A DNA stretch of 64,000 nucleotides from Adiantum capillus-veneris (Eukaryota; Streptophyta; Polypodiopsida; Polypodiales; Pteridaceae). The notes beneath the pieces were generated by a model. The model was not told the origin of the DNA. It did not search any database and worked only from the letters and a program-made list of their open reading frames with translations. Shown one piece after another: positions 32,085 to 43,863 of the stretch. The DNA is taken from positions 111,284,141-111,348,140 of the forward strand of contig CM043942.1 of NCBI GenBank assembly GCA_014529385.2, read 5' to 3'. The position numbers and the translations under genes are program-made. Each line of letters begins with the position of its first letter. Position 1 is the stretch's first letter.

Positions 32085-34252
32085 AACCCCCAATGTAAAA
32101 TTCACAAAATTTTCCATGCTACAAAGAAAGGTATTCCATGCTCCTCCACACCCTCTACAATCCTTTAGAAGTAATTCCAACAAGTCAAACCCTACACCCT
32201 TCCAACCTTAAGGTTTGTCTCGTACAATAAAAGATTAATCACGTTGAAATATTTTCAAACATACTATTTCCTTTTTTAGGGGTAGTAAAAATCCTTTGTA
32301 CATGAAGCCGGTAGGCGTCTCCCGGTAGGCATCTCTCTGTTTCTACCTCCCAGTTTTGGATTTGAATTTCTTATAAGGCATGGTTCTAGGCAAAAACAAT
32401 TGATTTTAAGTTAATCCACACAATTCGACATGCTGAAACACAATTTCTACACATTTGCGGCATCCTCCATAAGTAACCCACACCAAGGGGTGATACAAAT
32501 TCTAGTGCCAAGGGTGGTCATGCCAGCCAGTCGGTAAGCAAGTTCACTTTACAATTTAAAATTTTGAAATTAATAATTTTTTAAAGATTTTTCTCCATTG
32601 TTATCTTGGAAAGAGAAATTTTCTTCTATGAAGAATGGTTTTGAAGTCAACTACAATTGATAGCCAAGCTTCCTGAGCTATATCTTTCAATATTGGGTAA
32701 TCTTAGGATTCTCCATAAGATGTACAATTCGACAAGGTCAATACTTTATGAAAGCTCAAAAGGGTTGATTTTATTTTCCCTTGACATTGCTAGCATGCAA
32801 AGAGAAACGAAAATGAGTGCTTGTTTAGACTTGCACGAATCACACCGTCGAAAAGAAGAACTACTGCACCGCCAAAACCACCTGTGATAAGCACCTATAA
32901 AGATTCATGAAGAACCCTTCTATCATGAAGGAAACTTGGAAATAGGAGAAACCAAAGGCACAATGAAATAGCTCGTCTTGAGTAGATGTTTGTAGAGTAT
33001 ACATAGGCTAGAAACAGATAAAAGATGAGAGAGATATGGCCATTCGAAGTTAGGGATGTATTCTCTCCTGCTCAAAAACTAGCTCTCTCAAAAGTTTGGA
33101 GGTGTTGCAGATATGAAATGGGGCCTCTTTTGATATTTTATTTCAAGTGATTTATTCTCTCTCATCAGCAAACAAGGCTCTCCTTGAAGGCTCCTTTTAA
33201 TTCGTCCATTTTTGGCCTGGTTTGGGTACGAAAAACGAGGTGTCAATGACTTTTGGGCCAAGGGAAGGGGTGGAAACTACTGTCTAGAGGACCAAAAAAT
33301 GGGGCAGGAACCTAGGAAGCTGGTGTGAAGTAAAAAATGTGCCATCTTCTCCCCCATGTAGCCCATGAGACCCCATAGCCAAGGCTTGAAAGAGCTTCTC
33401 TCTCCTTTGATACAACCCTTATGAGCTTTCCGTCCTCCCCTTAAACCCCCCATTTCCTTCTTTCCCTTTCTCATGTGGGATAATCCCAGTGCCACATGGA
33501 ATCCTCCTTCCACACTTCTCCAACTTCCTCTTTTTCTCACTGGAAATTCTCAGCTCAAGATCCCTTCAGGACCAACTTCCCACGAGCATGGTGCACCACT
33601 CCGGCCACCAAATGCAACGCCATAAAGAATGACTCGGAGCCCATTACTTCGGCTCTGTGCAAAAATTTAAAATCTCAGCATCTCTAAGTTAAATCATCGA
33701 GTTGGCGGTGCTACATTGTGGTTGCATCTGCAACCACTTTCTAAGTCACGACCGCCCACTTCGGATGCACATATCTCATGATGTACAAGTCCGATTAACA
33801 AGCTATTAAGCACGGCTGAAAATACTTATTGAAAACCATATTTGGGTACTAGAACAACCTAAAACATCAAGGCACAATCCCACCAAAAGCATACTTCTAT
33901 ACATTTATTTTTACATGGTCACTCTCAAGACTCAAAGCACTATGTACACACATATATATATGAGGCTAGTTAGCAACCTTTTTGGCATGGTCTACTTGCT
34001 TTATGATCATCCAAAAAATGCCTGACAACGTCTTTTTTCTAGCAAGAGCATCTGTTAGCCATGAGCAGAGTCTTCATCCTGGCTTATCGTTTTGATGTAT
34101 TTGTGCAAAGCACGGCTTCAATTTATGCACAATTCATAGAATTTACCAAAGTTTGGAATATGCTACTGGCATACAAACTTTGGAAAACTGTGTAGGATAT
34201 TAGATGTTTTTTAACTAAAGGTCGGTATGAATCAAGGCAAGAGGGAATGAAT
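32081..34252. repeat. Dispersed segment, copy A
   Basis: 32081-32785 matches 51975-52705, and 34040-34252 matches 52716-52844 plus 56134-56232. The stretch 32786-34040 is absent from the other copy. No gene with a recognisable product is seen; short open frames here are not supported. Confidence 0.8.
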
Positions 34253-35253
34253 GGTTCATATGATACCTCTTTAGATCTTAGTATGGCATGTCTATGAGCC
34301 AACTTCAAGCTCACATGACAAAATCAAACTGCACTTCATTCCCAAGCAAGAGTTTACTTATGCATTTTAGGATGACTGGCCACAGAGGGGCAACAAGGTT
34401 CGACAATTTCAAGCTCTTCTTGTTTTTATGTGTTTTAACCTTTCATTTGGAAAAGATTTCATTGTTGTGCAAAGCAAAGTGCTTTGATAGACTTAACAAG
34501 AAGCAAGGCTTCTCCTCACTACCAAAGCACTACCTAAGGATAACGGCACAAAGGTTTGGTTAATTAGAAATGTATGAATATAAGTCTACATTTTACAATT
34601 GGCAACGTCAAACTAATGTATCCATGTCGACTACAAATTGTGCAAGGTGCAAATGGTATTGGCTCACACTATTCAGACCATCATTGAAGCCATGGGCTTA
34701 TAACTTTTTTTTTAATATGCATGCATGGCATGCTAGTATGGTGGGACTCATCCCATTGAACAAATTGTCTATACTTAGGAAGAGTTGAGGATGGTATATT
34801 TTCTAGTGTTGGCTGCATATGATTACAATGCGGACGTTGTACTAGAGATTATATTTTTTGTTTGTAGCACGTGGGCATGGCCTCCGTATCAATCAACTAA
34901 TTCATGGGATGACATGAATCAACTACAAGAGTCTCCAAGCAAGCAATCGCTTGTTTCCAATACCAAAGAAAATCTAGTATGACTACCTTCTTTTTGGTGT
35001 TGATAATCTTTCTCCTCTTTTCATGGGAGATAAGATTGTTTTAAGGTCTAGAGTGAATATGATTCCACCTTGAGAGAATCTTCTGTTTAACTTGACCCAG
35101 TTGTGAATAAGATTCACAATTGAAAGGATCTCATGTTTAGTCTATAGCATTGATTACAGCTATAGGAGTGGTATTTCCAAGAGTATGACCCATCTAAGGT
35201 CAAATATCTCCATGAGTGTTCATGGTCATTGATTGGCCTCTTCACATATGTAC
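34253..35253. other. Sequence left of the Gypsy element, no gene seen
   Basis: AT-rich. Short frames are not supported by any motif. GTAC at 35250-35253 is the left target duplication of the Gypsy element. Confidence 0.4.
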
Positions 35254-37625
35254 TGATAGCCGTTTTTCGGCTCTTTGTAATTGCCATAGTGAGTTACCTC
35301 ACCCTACCAAAATCACCCAAACACTGTGGCTATCCCTACCATTTCACTATACATAGGCGTGCGTGAGTCACGGGACTTTTCGCATATCTTCTTAAAAAAA
35401 CCCTCAATTAGCTAGTCATTGGGCTAGTTGAGCCAAAAAAAAAATAATAAATAAATAAAAAAAGTATATTATGGTCCATGCGTATGTAAATATTTCTTTG
35501 TATATAGGGCCTAAATAAAAGATTTTTTCATAATTATTTTGGTATTTATTTAAATATTTCTACCTAAGTGTGTGTTATTTATGCTCTGTACATTGCCTCA
35601 CCATTACCACAATTTTTTCTTACCATTTTTCATACTCTTTATTCCATATAGAAATATTTTCATGTAAGCTTCTCTTATATTTGGTGTAACTCCACCCCAA
35701 CGAAAATCCAAAAAAACTAGTTTTATTTATGTGTATATTTTTTCACTATTGTGATTTTTCCCTTCCTACATCTATTTTGTTTTTTTCTAAAAAATTAGAA
35801 CACAAAAAATATTTATCTTTTCATGGTAGCCTCATAATGAGAGAGATTTCTTTTGACCCCTTTATATTTTTTTCACTTATATTATTTAAATTTGACATGT
35901 ACATATTTTTAGACCCCTCAATATTTGATTTTCTTAGTTGTACTATTCACTTATATCATAATCTCAACAATATCTTCAATTATAGACCTACCAAATAAGG
36001 TCAAGGGTAGGTGGCATGCATACATGCACTATGGAGGGCTCACGCTTGGAGGTATTCAAAAGAATCATCCAAAGAAGGACCCCACAAAGACCTTGTGCAG
36101 TGGAAAAAAACGGTCGGTTTTGCTGAATTTTTAAAGTTCACTTGCTCTCCGAATTTGAAAAGGTGATACAAAAAAAGGTTGTAGCTTGTGGGCTGAACTT
36201 TTGCTTCAAATTTTTTCATATTTTTTTGAGCTACGAGCTGTGAGCTATGATTTTATTAGTGGACCCCAGTTTTCCCATGCTATGCAGCCACACTCTCTCT
36301 TCCACTTTATCATTTTCCTCTTTCACACACACTTCTCCACTCATCATCCCCACCTCTCTCACCACTCCTCTCTGCACCCTACTCACCTTCTACTCAACCT
36401 TGAAGAATAAGAGAAACCATGGTGAACTCATACCTCCCACACACAATTCCATTCCAAAATTGACCACCTAGTCTCACTTTTCCTCCTCCAAATTACCCAT
36501 ATCTATCAAAAAAACCACAAAATTCAGCCTCTTCTCTTAAAAGACAGCATCATGGTGGTTGATTACTCATCTTCAATTACCTTGTCTCTCAAGGAAGGTC
36601 AAGAGTGGAGAAAAAATGTACCGTCAAAGCTAGTGGACCGTCGACAAGCGTCAAAATTGGCCCTACTCAAGACACTTGGAGCATCAACCTTGTAAGAAAT
36701 CCACCTTTTCTTACCTCTTAAGAGTTTTTCTTCCTTATTTGTATCCTACATGGATACTCCCATTGTAAATATCCAATTCCATTTGTAAATTAATACTAAC
36801 TCTACTAACACTAACCCACTATGAAAAGTCCTATCACCTCCATTTCTCTCCTCTCTCTTTCCCCACCAACTTCTTGATAATTCCAAGCAAAAGAAATTAG
36901 ATAAATTGCTGAAAATCTAACCCAACCATGGTTAGAGGAGTAACCCTAGCCTTCAAAATTGCTATAAAAGGAGGGTGTAGCTAGCACAAAGGGGAGCCAT
37001 AAGCAAGAGCACTATGCTATAGCTTGAGAAGCCAAGCTCAACCTCTGTAGAGGGAGCTCTTGAGTGGAAGCTCATTGTCTTATGCATGTGCATGTGTTGC
37101 AATAGGGGATTAGCAAGGGAACTCTATGCCATTGTAAGAGAGAGAGTGATCATTCAATTGAGAGTAGGAAATCTATCAATTCCCCTACTAGTGTAAGCCC
37201 AACATTTGCTGAATCAAGGAGGGTGGATTTGAACTAAGCTTGGATACTTTTTCTACCTTCCAACGTGAAGTAATGGATAAGAATGATGCGTAAGTGTCTT
37301 GGTGTTTTTTGTTAAGTTCTTGATAGCTTGTCTCTAGTGTTGTCATCAATCTAGTCATAAATCCCACATACTGTAAGAGGGCGGCAGGGTGGAGAGGACT
37401 CCCCTGGCCTTAAGACAGTGTTTGGGGTGGCTTTTCTTGTGATGTGTTGTGGTGAAATGTACGCAAGATATGTTGAACAAATACTAATCTCACTTTGATT
37501 TGTCATGACAGATTTGTAAGGAGTTATTAATGCAACAAGCACCCCCTCCCCCTTTCTCTCTCCTTCTTAAATATATAGTTGTGTTTGCTTGATCATTGCC
37601 GATACGTTTCAAAGCATCCCGAGCA

Positions 37626-37691
<66 letters not shown>

Positions 37692-37948
37692 TTAGTGTGT
37701 GAGAGTGTTCCATTGGTGTTAGGGTTAGTGTAAATTCCTTGCTTGTTTGTGGGTTGCTCTAACGATTCTCCTCTTTTGCGTCCTAGTTCGCTCTTAAACT
37801 AGGTGGTGCCCCTTGTGTAGTTGGGATTTGGCTGTGGGTTTGTTGTTTTGGTTTGTGTTGTGTTGTGCCCCAGCCCCATTGAGCAGCACGGGAGCCTTGA
37901 AGGGTGTCTAGAGGCCACTCTTCTTGTTGCCTGCCCCGGACCGCCTCA
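35254..37948 (+). repeat. 5' LTR of Gypsy element (2,695 bp)
   Basis: It starts TGATAGCCGTTTTTCGG and ends GACCGCCTCA. It contains a TATA box at 36963 and a long (CT)n tract at about 37627-37688. The small open frames in it occur in both LTRs at the same places and are low-complexity, so no gene is called. Confidence 0.95.
36963..36970 (+). promoter_or_regulatory. TATA box in 5' LTR
   Basis: TATAAAAG. The matching site in the 3' LTR (45572-45579) is TATAAAAT, a change in the last base. Confidence 0.55.
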
Positions 37949-38023
37949 AATTGATGCCCCCACTGAGGAACAGCTTGTGTATATTTGTGTAGAATTAACC
38001 TTTAGCATAGTCAAGTAGTTTGC

Positions 38024-38236
38024 ATGAATCACGAAAATTTGTATGATCCCTTCATTCCCATTGCAAGGCAAAAGGTACACATAATTGTTAGTACTAAGTT
38101 GCAATTTCAACATGTCATTCGTAGAATTTTAGGTCCCCTTAGGTTGGCCGAGATAAACGCTTCAGTAAATCTTTTTATTTTGCCTCATATTAGGTATGAC
38201 CTTAGTTTGGACGTCTATATTTTTGTTTTGTTTTAA
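38024..38236 (+). CDS. Small Gypsy leader ORF 1, VLF type (70 aa)
   Basis: Function unknown. It is 75 bp after the 5' LTR and 324 bp before gag. The protein has VHIIVSTKLQFQH, LGPLRLAEINASVNLFILP, IRYDLSLDVYIFVLF. It is similar to the next ORF in layout (I/V-x-I-x-x-S-x-K-x-x-F-Q, then G-x-x-R-x-x-E-I, I-L-P, Y-x-x-S-x-D-V-x-I-F), so the pair looks like a tandem duplication. A partial match stands at 2121-2231. Some plant Tat/Ogre elements carry an extra ORF before gag; whether this is related is unknown. Confidence 0.6.
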   Translation: MNHENLYDPFIPIARQKVHIIVSTKLQFQHVIRRILGPLRLAEINASVNLFILPHIRYDLSLDVYIFVLF

Positions 38237-38257
38237 GCATTAGGTCATGCATAGACC

Positions 38258-38476
38258 ATGGATAATGGCCCAGGAATAGAGGTTTTCCCCTTCCATTTCA
38301 CTCCACACATTAGAATAAACATTGCAATTAGTAGGAAAATCCATTTTCAACAACGTATGGTGTTCATGTTTGGTGCCCAAAGAGTAGGAGAAATTCTCGC
38401 ATCACCAAACCCTGTCATCCTACCTCTTATTGATTATCATAGGTCGTTTGATGTGAATATCTTTATTTTGTTGTAG
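38258..38476 (+). CDS. Small Gypsy leader ORF 2, ILL type (72 aa)
   Basis: Function unknown. It starts 21 bp after ORF 1. Blocks: HIRINIAISRKIHFQQRMVF, FGAQRVGEI, PVILPLIDY, FDVNIFILL. The ORF at 1851-2069 has the same length and blocks although its DNA has diverged. There is no signal peptide or zinc motif; the C-terminal ILL/FILL is hydrophobic. gag starts 83 bp downstream. Confidence 0.65.
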   Translation: MDNGPGIEVFPFHFTPHIRINIAISRKIHFQQRMVFMFGAQRVGEILASPNPVILPLIDYHRSFDVNIFILL

Positions 38477-38559
38477 AATAGATTGCAAGCTAGAAAACAT
38501 TATTGTGTAAATCTTTTTAAGAAGAAAAACAAAACGGGTGTCACTTTGAAATCAATTCA

Positions 38560-39657
38560 ATGGAAAGCCAACGCCAAATGTCTGGGTATCCTCTTTTCTT
38601 TGGAGAGCCTGGAGAGGATGCAGAATTATTTTTAGCGAATTTCAAGATGTCTTGCCGTATCAAGAGGATAATAACTGATCAAGAACGTGTAGAAATGTTT
38701 GAGGTGGTCCTTAGAAAAGATGCTAGCACTTGGTTTGACTCTTTGCCTGAGGAAGTTAAGGGGAATTACACAGAAGTTTTGAATCGTTTCAAGAAATACT
38801 TCTTTGATCCCCAAAACACTCAAAAATTATGGCAAGACATTGTTTCTCATAAGCAAAAAGACTTAGATGACTACTACTTGTACAAGCAAGAGTTTCTACG
38901 TCTTTGGGCTCTATGGATACGAAATGTTGCTAACCCTGGTGATGGTGCAGAATTTTTAAAGAAGGAGAGGTTCATAGCCGGACTCTTTCCTGACCTTAAG
39001 GTAAAAGTTGAGGCGGGTGCACCTGCTACTTTTGATGCAGCAGAAACTAGGGCTGCTGAGAAGTATAGGAAACTCAAGTGCTTAAGGGGAGAGGTTCCAA
39101 TAGAAGTTCTTAGACCCAAAGGTAAGTCACAAGCATCAATATCTAGGGAGCTTCCTGAGGTAACGGCTGAAGTGATTGAGAAGTTAAATGAATCTTTAAG
39201 CAGCCTGTCAATTCACCTTGCACAAGCTGTAGGTCCAAAGGGACAAGCAAAGAAGTCAAAAGAGAGAGAGCCACGAACTAGGAGAGTCTTGCAATGTTGG
39301 AATTGCGGAGAGTCTGGACATGGGATGTATAATTGTCATTGGCCCCGTGGAGAGCCAGGGAGACCTAACTTGAATTACCCAGTGATGAATGCAGGAGAAG
39401 GAGCTGGTCAACAACCAAGGCTTCTACAAAGGCCAAATGGACCAAGACCACCTCCACAAGGGGTAGAAGGAGTTCCACCTTTGCCAGATCCAAATGTGCA
39501 TGTGGTAGAGGTAACAAATTCAAATGAGTTTGACATGGAAGCCAATGGCATTAAGCGTGGCCGAGGGAAAGGTAAAGAGAAAGAAGGAGTCACATCACAG
39601 AGTGACCATGGACAAGGCAAAAAGGCAAAGGAGGCCAAGGAAACCAAGAGGACTTGA
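38560..39657 (+). CDS. gag: Gypsy gag (365 aa)
   Basis: ATG of MESQRQMSGYPLFFGEPGED. The retrotransposon gag domain spans about residues 15-170 (WFDSLPEEVKGNYTEVLNRFKKYFF, FIAGLFPDLKVKVE). A zinc knuckle CWNCGESGHGMYNC (CX2CX4HX4C) lies at about residues 246-259, then a Pro-rich and a basic Lys-rich tail. It ends in TGA at 39655-39657. The pol frame is the same frame, so pol would need stop readthrough, or the TGA is a mutation. Gag forms the particle that packages element RNA. Confidence 0.9.
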   Translation: MESQRQMSGYPLFFGEPGEDAELFLANFKMSCRIKRIITDQERVEMFEVVLRKDASTWFDSLPEEVKGNYTEVLNRFKKYFFDPQNTQKLWQDIVSHKQKDLDDYYLYKQEFLRLWALWIRNVANPGDGAEFLKKERFIAGLFPDLKVKVEAGAPATFDAAETRAAEKYRKLKCLRGEVPIEVLRPKGKSQASISRELPEVTAEVIEKLNESLSSLSIHLAQAVGPKGQAKKSKEREPRTRRVLQCWNCGESGHGMYNCHWPRGEPGRPNLNYPVMNAGEGAGQQPRLLQRPNGPRPPPQGVEGVPPLPDPNVHVVEVTNSNEFDMEANGIKRGRGKGKEKEGVTSQSDHGQGKKAKEAKETKRT

Positions 39658-42600
39658 CGTCGCATCAACCTCCAAGACTTCCCTCTTGGACATGGTATGG
39701 CTCCGTACAACTTGTTGGAAGACATGAGAGGTAAGGGTCCTGATATTTCATGGCCTCAATTTCTTGCATTATGTCCACAAGTAAGGAGGGATTTAACAAG
39801 GGCAGCTAGCACTAGGAGAAAGGTAAAAGAGAGTGTGCCTGTTGTAAAAATTGCACAAGCTGAAATGAATGAGGACATTACACCGGTGCTAGACTGTTAC
39901 ATCAAAGGAAGATTGGTTAGGAAAGGTCTAGTGGATAGGGGTGCACAAATTTGCATCATGACAGAGGGACTCATGCAAAGACTAGGCATGCACATCCATG
40001 AGACACCTGAAATCAAAGTCAAGATGGCAAACAATAGCAAGGCTAGGTGTGTAGGCATTTGTAAAAATGTCTTTGTAGAGGCCTTTGGCATTAAGAAAGT
40101 GGTGGATTTTTATGTTATGTCGACCAAGGGAAGTGGTTATCCATTTATCCTAGGAAGACCATGGCTAATGAAAATGCGAGATTTGCAGGATTGGGAGAGT
40201 GGGAAATTAATTTGCAGGAATGAAAATCATAAGAAGGTTGTCTTTGACATGAAGGAGCAACGCCAAGAGGAGCTCCATGAAGAATCATCTCAAAGTGAGA
40301 CGGAAGAAGGTTGGACCGATAGCACTTCAGAAGAAGAAAGTAGCGGCAGCATTACTGAAGAGGAGTCTTCCATCCAAGTCATGGGGGTAAGGTTTAAGCC
40401 AAGCAACCAAGAGACCTCTTGTCAAGGCTTGGAGGAGGTAGGTCCTCAAGAGAACGAAGGTGTTCAAGATGAAGGGTTACTGGAAGGTATGCTATCAACA
40501 ACACTTACAAAGGATGAAAGAGAGGAGTTCAAATGTGTGCTAAGGAAGTTTCCTAGGATTTTTGCTAAAGACTACACCGGATTGCGTGGAGTAGATGATG
40601 TTCAACACAAAATTGAGTTGAAGCCAGAGGCCACACCTAAGGCTCAGAAGCTACGAAGGCTAGGAGTCATCAAGGAGCAGGCTTTACTCAAGGAGGTTAG
40701 AAAGCTTCTAGCAGCAGGTTTCATTTATCCAGTGGAGAATTCAGAGTGGGTCTCTCCCGTTGTTGTCACTCCTAAGAAAAACGGAAAGTGGAGGGTGTGT
40801 GTGGATTACCGTCCACTCAATGAGGCAACAAAAAGAGATCACTTTCCCCTCCCATTTCAGGATGAGATACTAAATGAGGTAGCTGGTCATGAGAAGTACA
40901 CTGTGTGTGATGGCTACTCGGGTTACTTTCAAATAGGGATTGCATAGGAGGATCAATTGAAAACAACCTTTATCACTCCTTGGGGTTGTTATGCTTTTAG
41001 AGTCATGCCATTTGGTCTGACAAATGCTCCTGCAACATTCCAACGTTTCATGAACATGTTGTTTCAAGCATTCTTTGGAAAGTCAATTAGGGTGTTCATT
41101 GATGATTTCTGTATTTATAGGTCAAAATCATTGCATCTACAAAGGGTAGAAGAAGGTTTAAAGAAGCTCTACGACATGGGAGGTCAACTCAACCCCGACA
41201 AGTGCCACATAGGTGATGATGAAGTGATCTTGCTCGGTCACAAGGTTTCCTATAAAGGCATTGAGGTGGATCCTTCAAAGGCAAAGGCTCTTATTGAGCT
41301 CCCATCAGCAAAGAGTCTTAAGGAGGTCATCTCTTTCATTCAGAAGGTGAAGTATATGTCACGCTTCATTCACTTAGCCTCGGAGTTGCTTCATCCTTTG
41401 CAAAAGTTGACACAACAAGTAGAATTTGCATGGTCTGATGAGGTTGAAGAGTATTTTTGTAACATTAAAGTCATTTTTCTAGAGCTACCAACACTCATGC
41501 CTCCTTGTTGGGAGTACACATTATTTGTTAGCTCTAGTGTTGGAAGGGAAACAATTGGTGTTGTGTTGCTACAACAAGATCCCCACAGTACAAGGATGCG
41601 ACCCATCTACTTTGCTAGTAGGGTCATGAATGCTTTGGAGAGAGACTACACAGAAGCAGAACTCATGATGCTTTCTCTCATGTTTGCGGTGAGAAAGTTT
41701 AGATCCTACCTGCTACCAAAACCTTTTGTAATTCTCACTGCAGAGAATTTGTTCCCTTGGGTGTCATCTCAAATGAATCTTAGTACTAGGATCTCAAAGT
41801 GGATTATGGAGTTGCAAGAGTTTCAATACTCTTTCAAGGTAGAAGATAATGTGCGTGCACAATTGGAAGGGATTCTCACTTATAGGGTGCATGGAAAGGA
41901 GATTAAGGTGCCTGAAGTAAAGACCCTACCATTACCACCACCAAAAAGTATTCCTAATGCTTTTACCTTGTTCTTTGATGGAGCTTTTCGTCGAGAGCCA
42001 CAGGAAAAGCAGGGGGAGGGCTAGTGATGCTCAACCCAAGTGGAGAGGTGGTCATGAAAGAGAAGTTCAATCTACCAAGTTCAGCTAGCAACAATGAAGA
42101 AGAATACGACACACTAATTCATGGTTTGAAGATGTGCATTGGCCAAGGGATACAACGCCTCATGGTAAAGGGAGATGCACTTCTTATTGTTAAACAGATT
42201 TTAGGTATTTGGGCATGCAAGAATGAAAGCTTACGGACAAAAGTTCATGCCATTCGTAGATTGTTTAATCAATTTGAAGAAGTGCAACTATATCATATTC
42301 CTAGGAAACAGAATGAAGATGCCGATTTACTTGCACAGCAAGTAGTTACATGTGTTGAGAAAGAAGTGCAGGTCATCATGGTGGCAGCAACTGTCAAGCA
42401 ACCGAGATACCAGGGATTGGAGTCATTGACTCCCATCATTGGCTACATTTTGGAGGGTGAGTTTCCACCAGACTTCACAAAATCTCAGAAGAGGAGACTC
42501 ATGAAGAAGGCAAGCGCATATCTCTTCCTAGAAGGCTCCCTCTATCAAAGAGGGAAGGATCAAGTGTGTAGAAGAGTACCAACTATCGAGGAAATTCCAG

Positions 42601-43835
42601 CCATTCTAAAAGGTTTTCATAAAGAGGCATGTCGGGGTCATTTTGCCCAAGAATCAACTGTGAAGAAGATTTTGCTTGCGGGGTATGTTTGGCCAAGCTT
42701 GCATGTGGATGTTCAACATTGGTGTAAAAGCTGTCACAATTGTCAGATAAATGGAAATAGAAGATTGGTGCATGGCCCGAGGCAAATAGTGCTTGCAAAT
42801 GGACCCTTTGAAAAGTCAGGCATTGATGCTATGGGTCCTCTGCCTAGGACAAAAAATGGTAAACTCTACATTCTAATGGCTATAGACTATATGACTAAGT
42901 GGGTGGAAGCACAAAGTGTGGCAAAGGTAAATGAGAGGATAGTGAGCAAATTCGTCTACACGCACATTTGTTGTAGATTTGGCACACCTTTGGAGATTGT
43001 TTCTGATAATGGTCCAGGGTTTAGAAAGGGATTGCTCACAGAAGTCTGTGAAGAACTTCACATTCTACATCGTCACAGTACACCCTACTATCCCCAATCA
43101 AATGGTTTGGTAGAAAAAGCTAATGGTGTCATTGCAGGCATCATTAGAAAGATGGTGAAAAACAAGACAAAGTTAGGGGATGACTTCTTGGATGGTGCCT
43201 TGAAGGCGTATCGAACCACATATAGGGAAGCCACGGAGTTCACACCATTTCACTTGGTCTATGGTCAAGAGGCTTTACAGCCAATTGAGCTAAACATTCC
43301 AACAATGCGACTTCATGGCAAATCAGCACAAGATGATCAAGAAGCATGGATGGATCGACTTCTTACCTTAGCTGAGCTGGAGTGGAAAAGAGAAGCAGCA
43401 TACGAGTGCTATAAGAGGAAAGCCACACAGACAAAGGAGAAGCTTGACAAGAAACTGAAGGACAAAGGCATCAATGAAGGAGATCTTGTGCTAAGGTATG
43501 ACAATCGACTCGATAATCGTTTTGATGCCAAATTTGAAACTAGATGGAAAGGGCCATACATAGTCAAGAAGGCTTTCATTTCTAGTTACTATCAGCTTAT
43601 GGACTTGAACGGTAAAGAGCACTCTAGGAAGGTAAACGGGTATCGCTTGAAGCCTTACTTGAGTCGCCTTCTACCAAAGGATCTACCAGAGCAAAAGGCA
43701 ACTACCCCATGTAAGTATTGTTCCATGAAGCATGAGTGTAACTCTAGCCAAAATTCTGAGGGGCCAAACAATAAAGATCTCGTCAAGGACTCTGAAGCAC
43801 TCTCTTTGGAAAAGATGCTCTATGATGGTACATGA
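39658..43835 (+). pseudogene. pol: Gypsy pol: protease, RT, RNase H, second RNase H, integrase; broken
   Basis: In frame with gag after TGA. Protease: LVDRGAQICIM (about 39930), then FILGRPWL. Reverse transcriptase: VDYRPLNEATKRDHFPLP (about 40803), TAG at 40945-40947 in the conserved QIGIA-x-EDQ block, then FIDDFCIY (about 41098). First RNase H around 41510-41750 (YTEAELMML). Second RNase H: FTLFFDGAF, one-base frameshift at about 42005-42020, SNNEEEYDTL, MVKGDALLIV, NEDADLLAQQ, so its acidic residues are kept. Integrase: H-H-C-C finger ending WCKSCHNCQ (about 42745), core GIDAMGPLP, VSDNGPGF, YYPQSNGLVEKAN, then GPY/F (RWKGPYIV, about 43545). Only three lesions separate it from a continuous reading. 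Confidence 0.92.
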
Positions 43836-43847
43836 ATATACCATCAT

Positions 43848-43863
43848 GCAGGGGGAGGGCTAA
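43848..43863 (+). promoter_or_regulatory. Polypurine tract of Gypsy element
   Basis: CAGGGGGAGGGCTAA directly before the TG of the 3' LTR. Confidence 0.85.

Noticed and set aside
33277-33687. ORFs on both strands at 33.3-33.7 kb
   Set aside because: Biased composition, no motif, and the region is a presence/absence segment.
35729-36471. Several 60-90-codon ORFs in the Gypsy LTRs, repeated at 44338-45080
   Set aside because: They recur only because the LTR is repeated. Composition is low-complexity (Phe/Ser/Leu/His), frames overlap and no motif is present.
42005-42024. Programmed frameshift between the two RNase H domains
   Set aside because: The position is inside a catalytic domain, not at a gag/pol border; a one-base change in a G-rich run explains it better.
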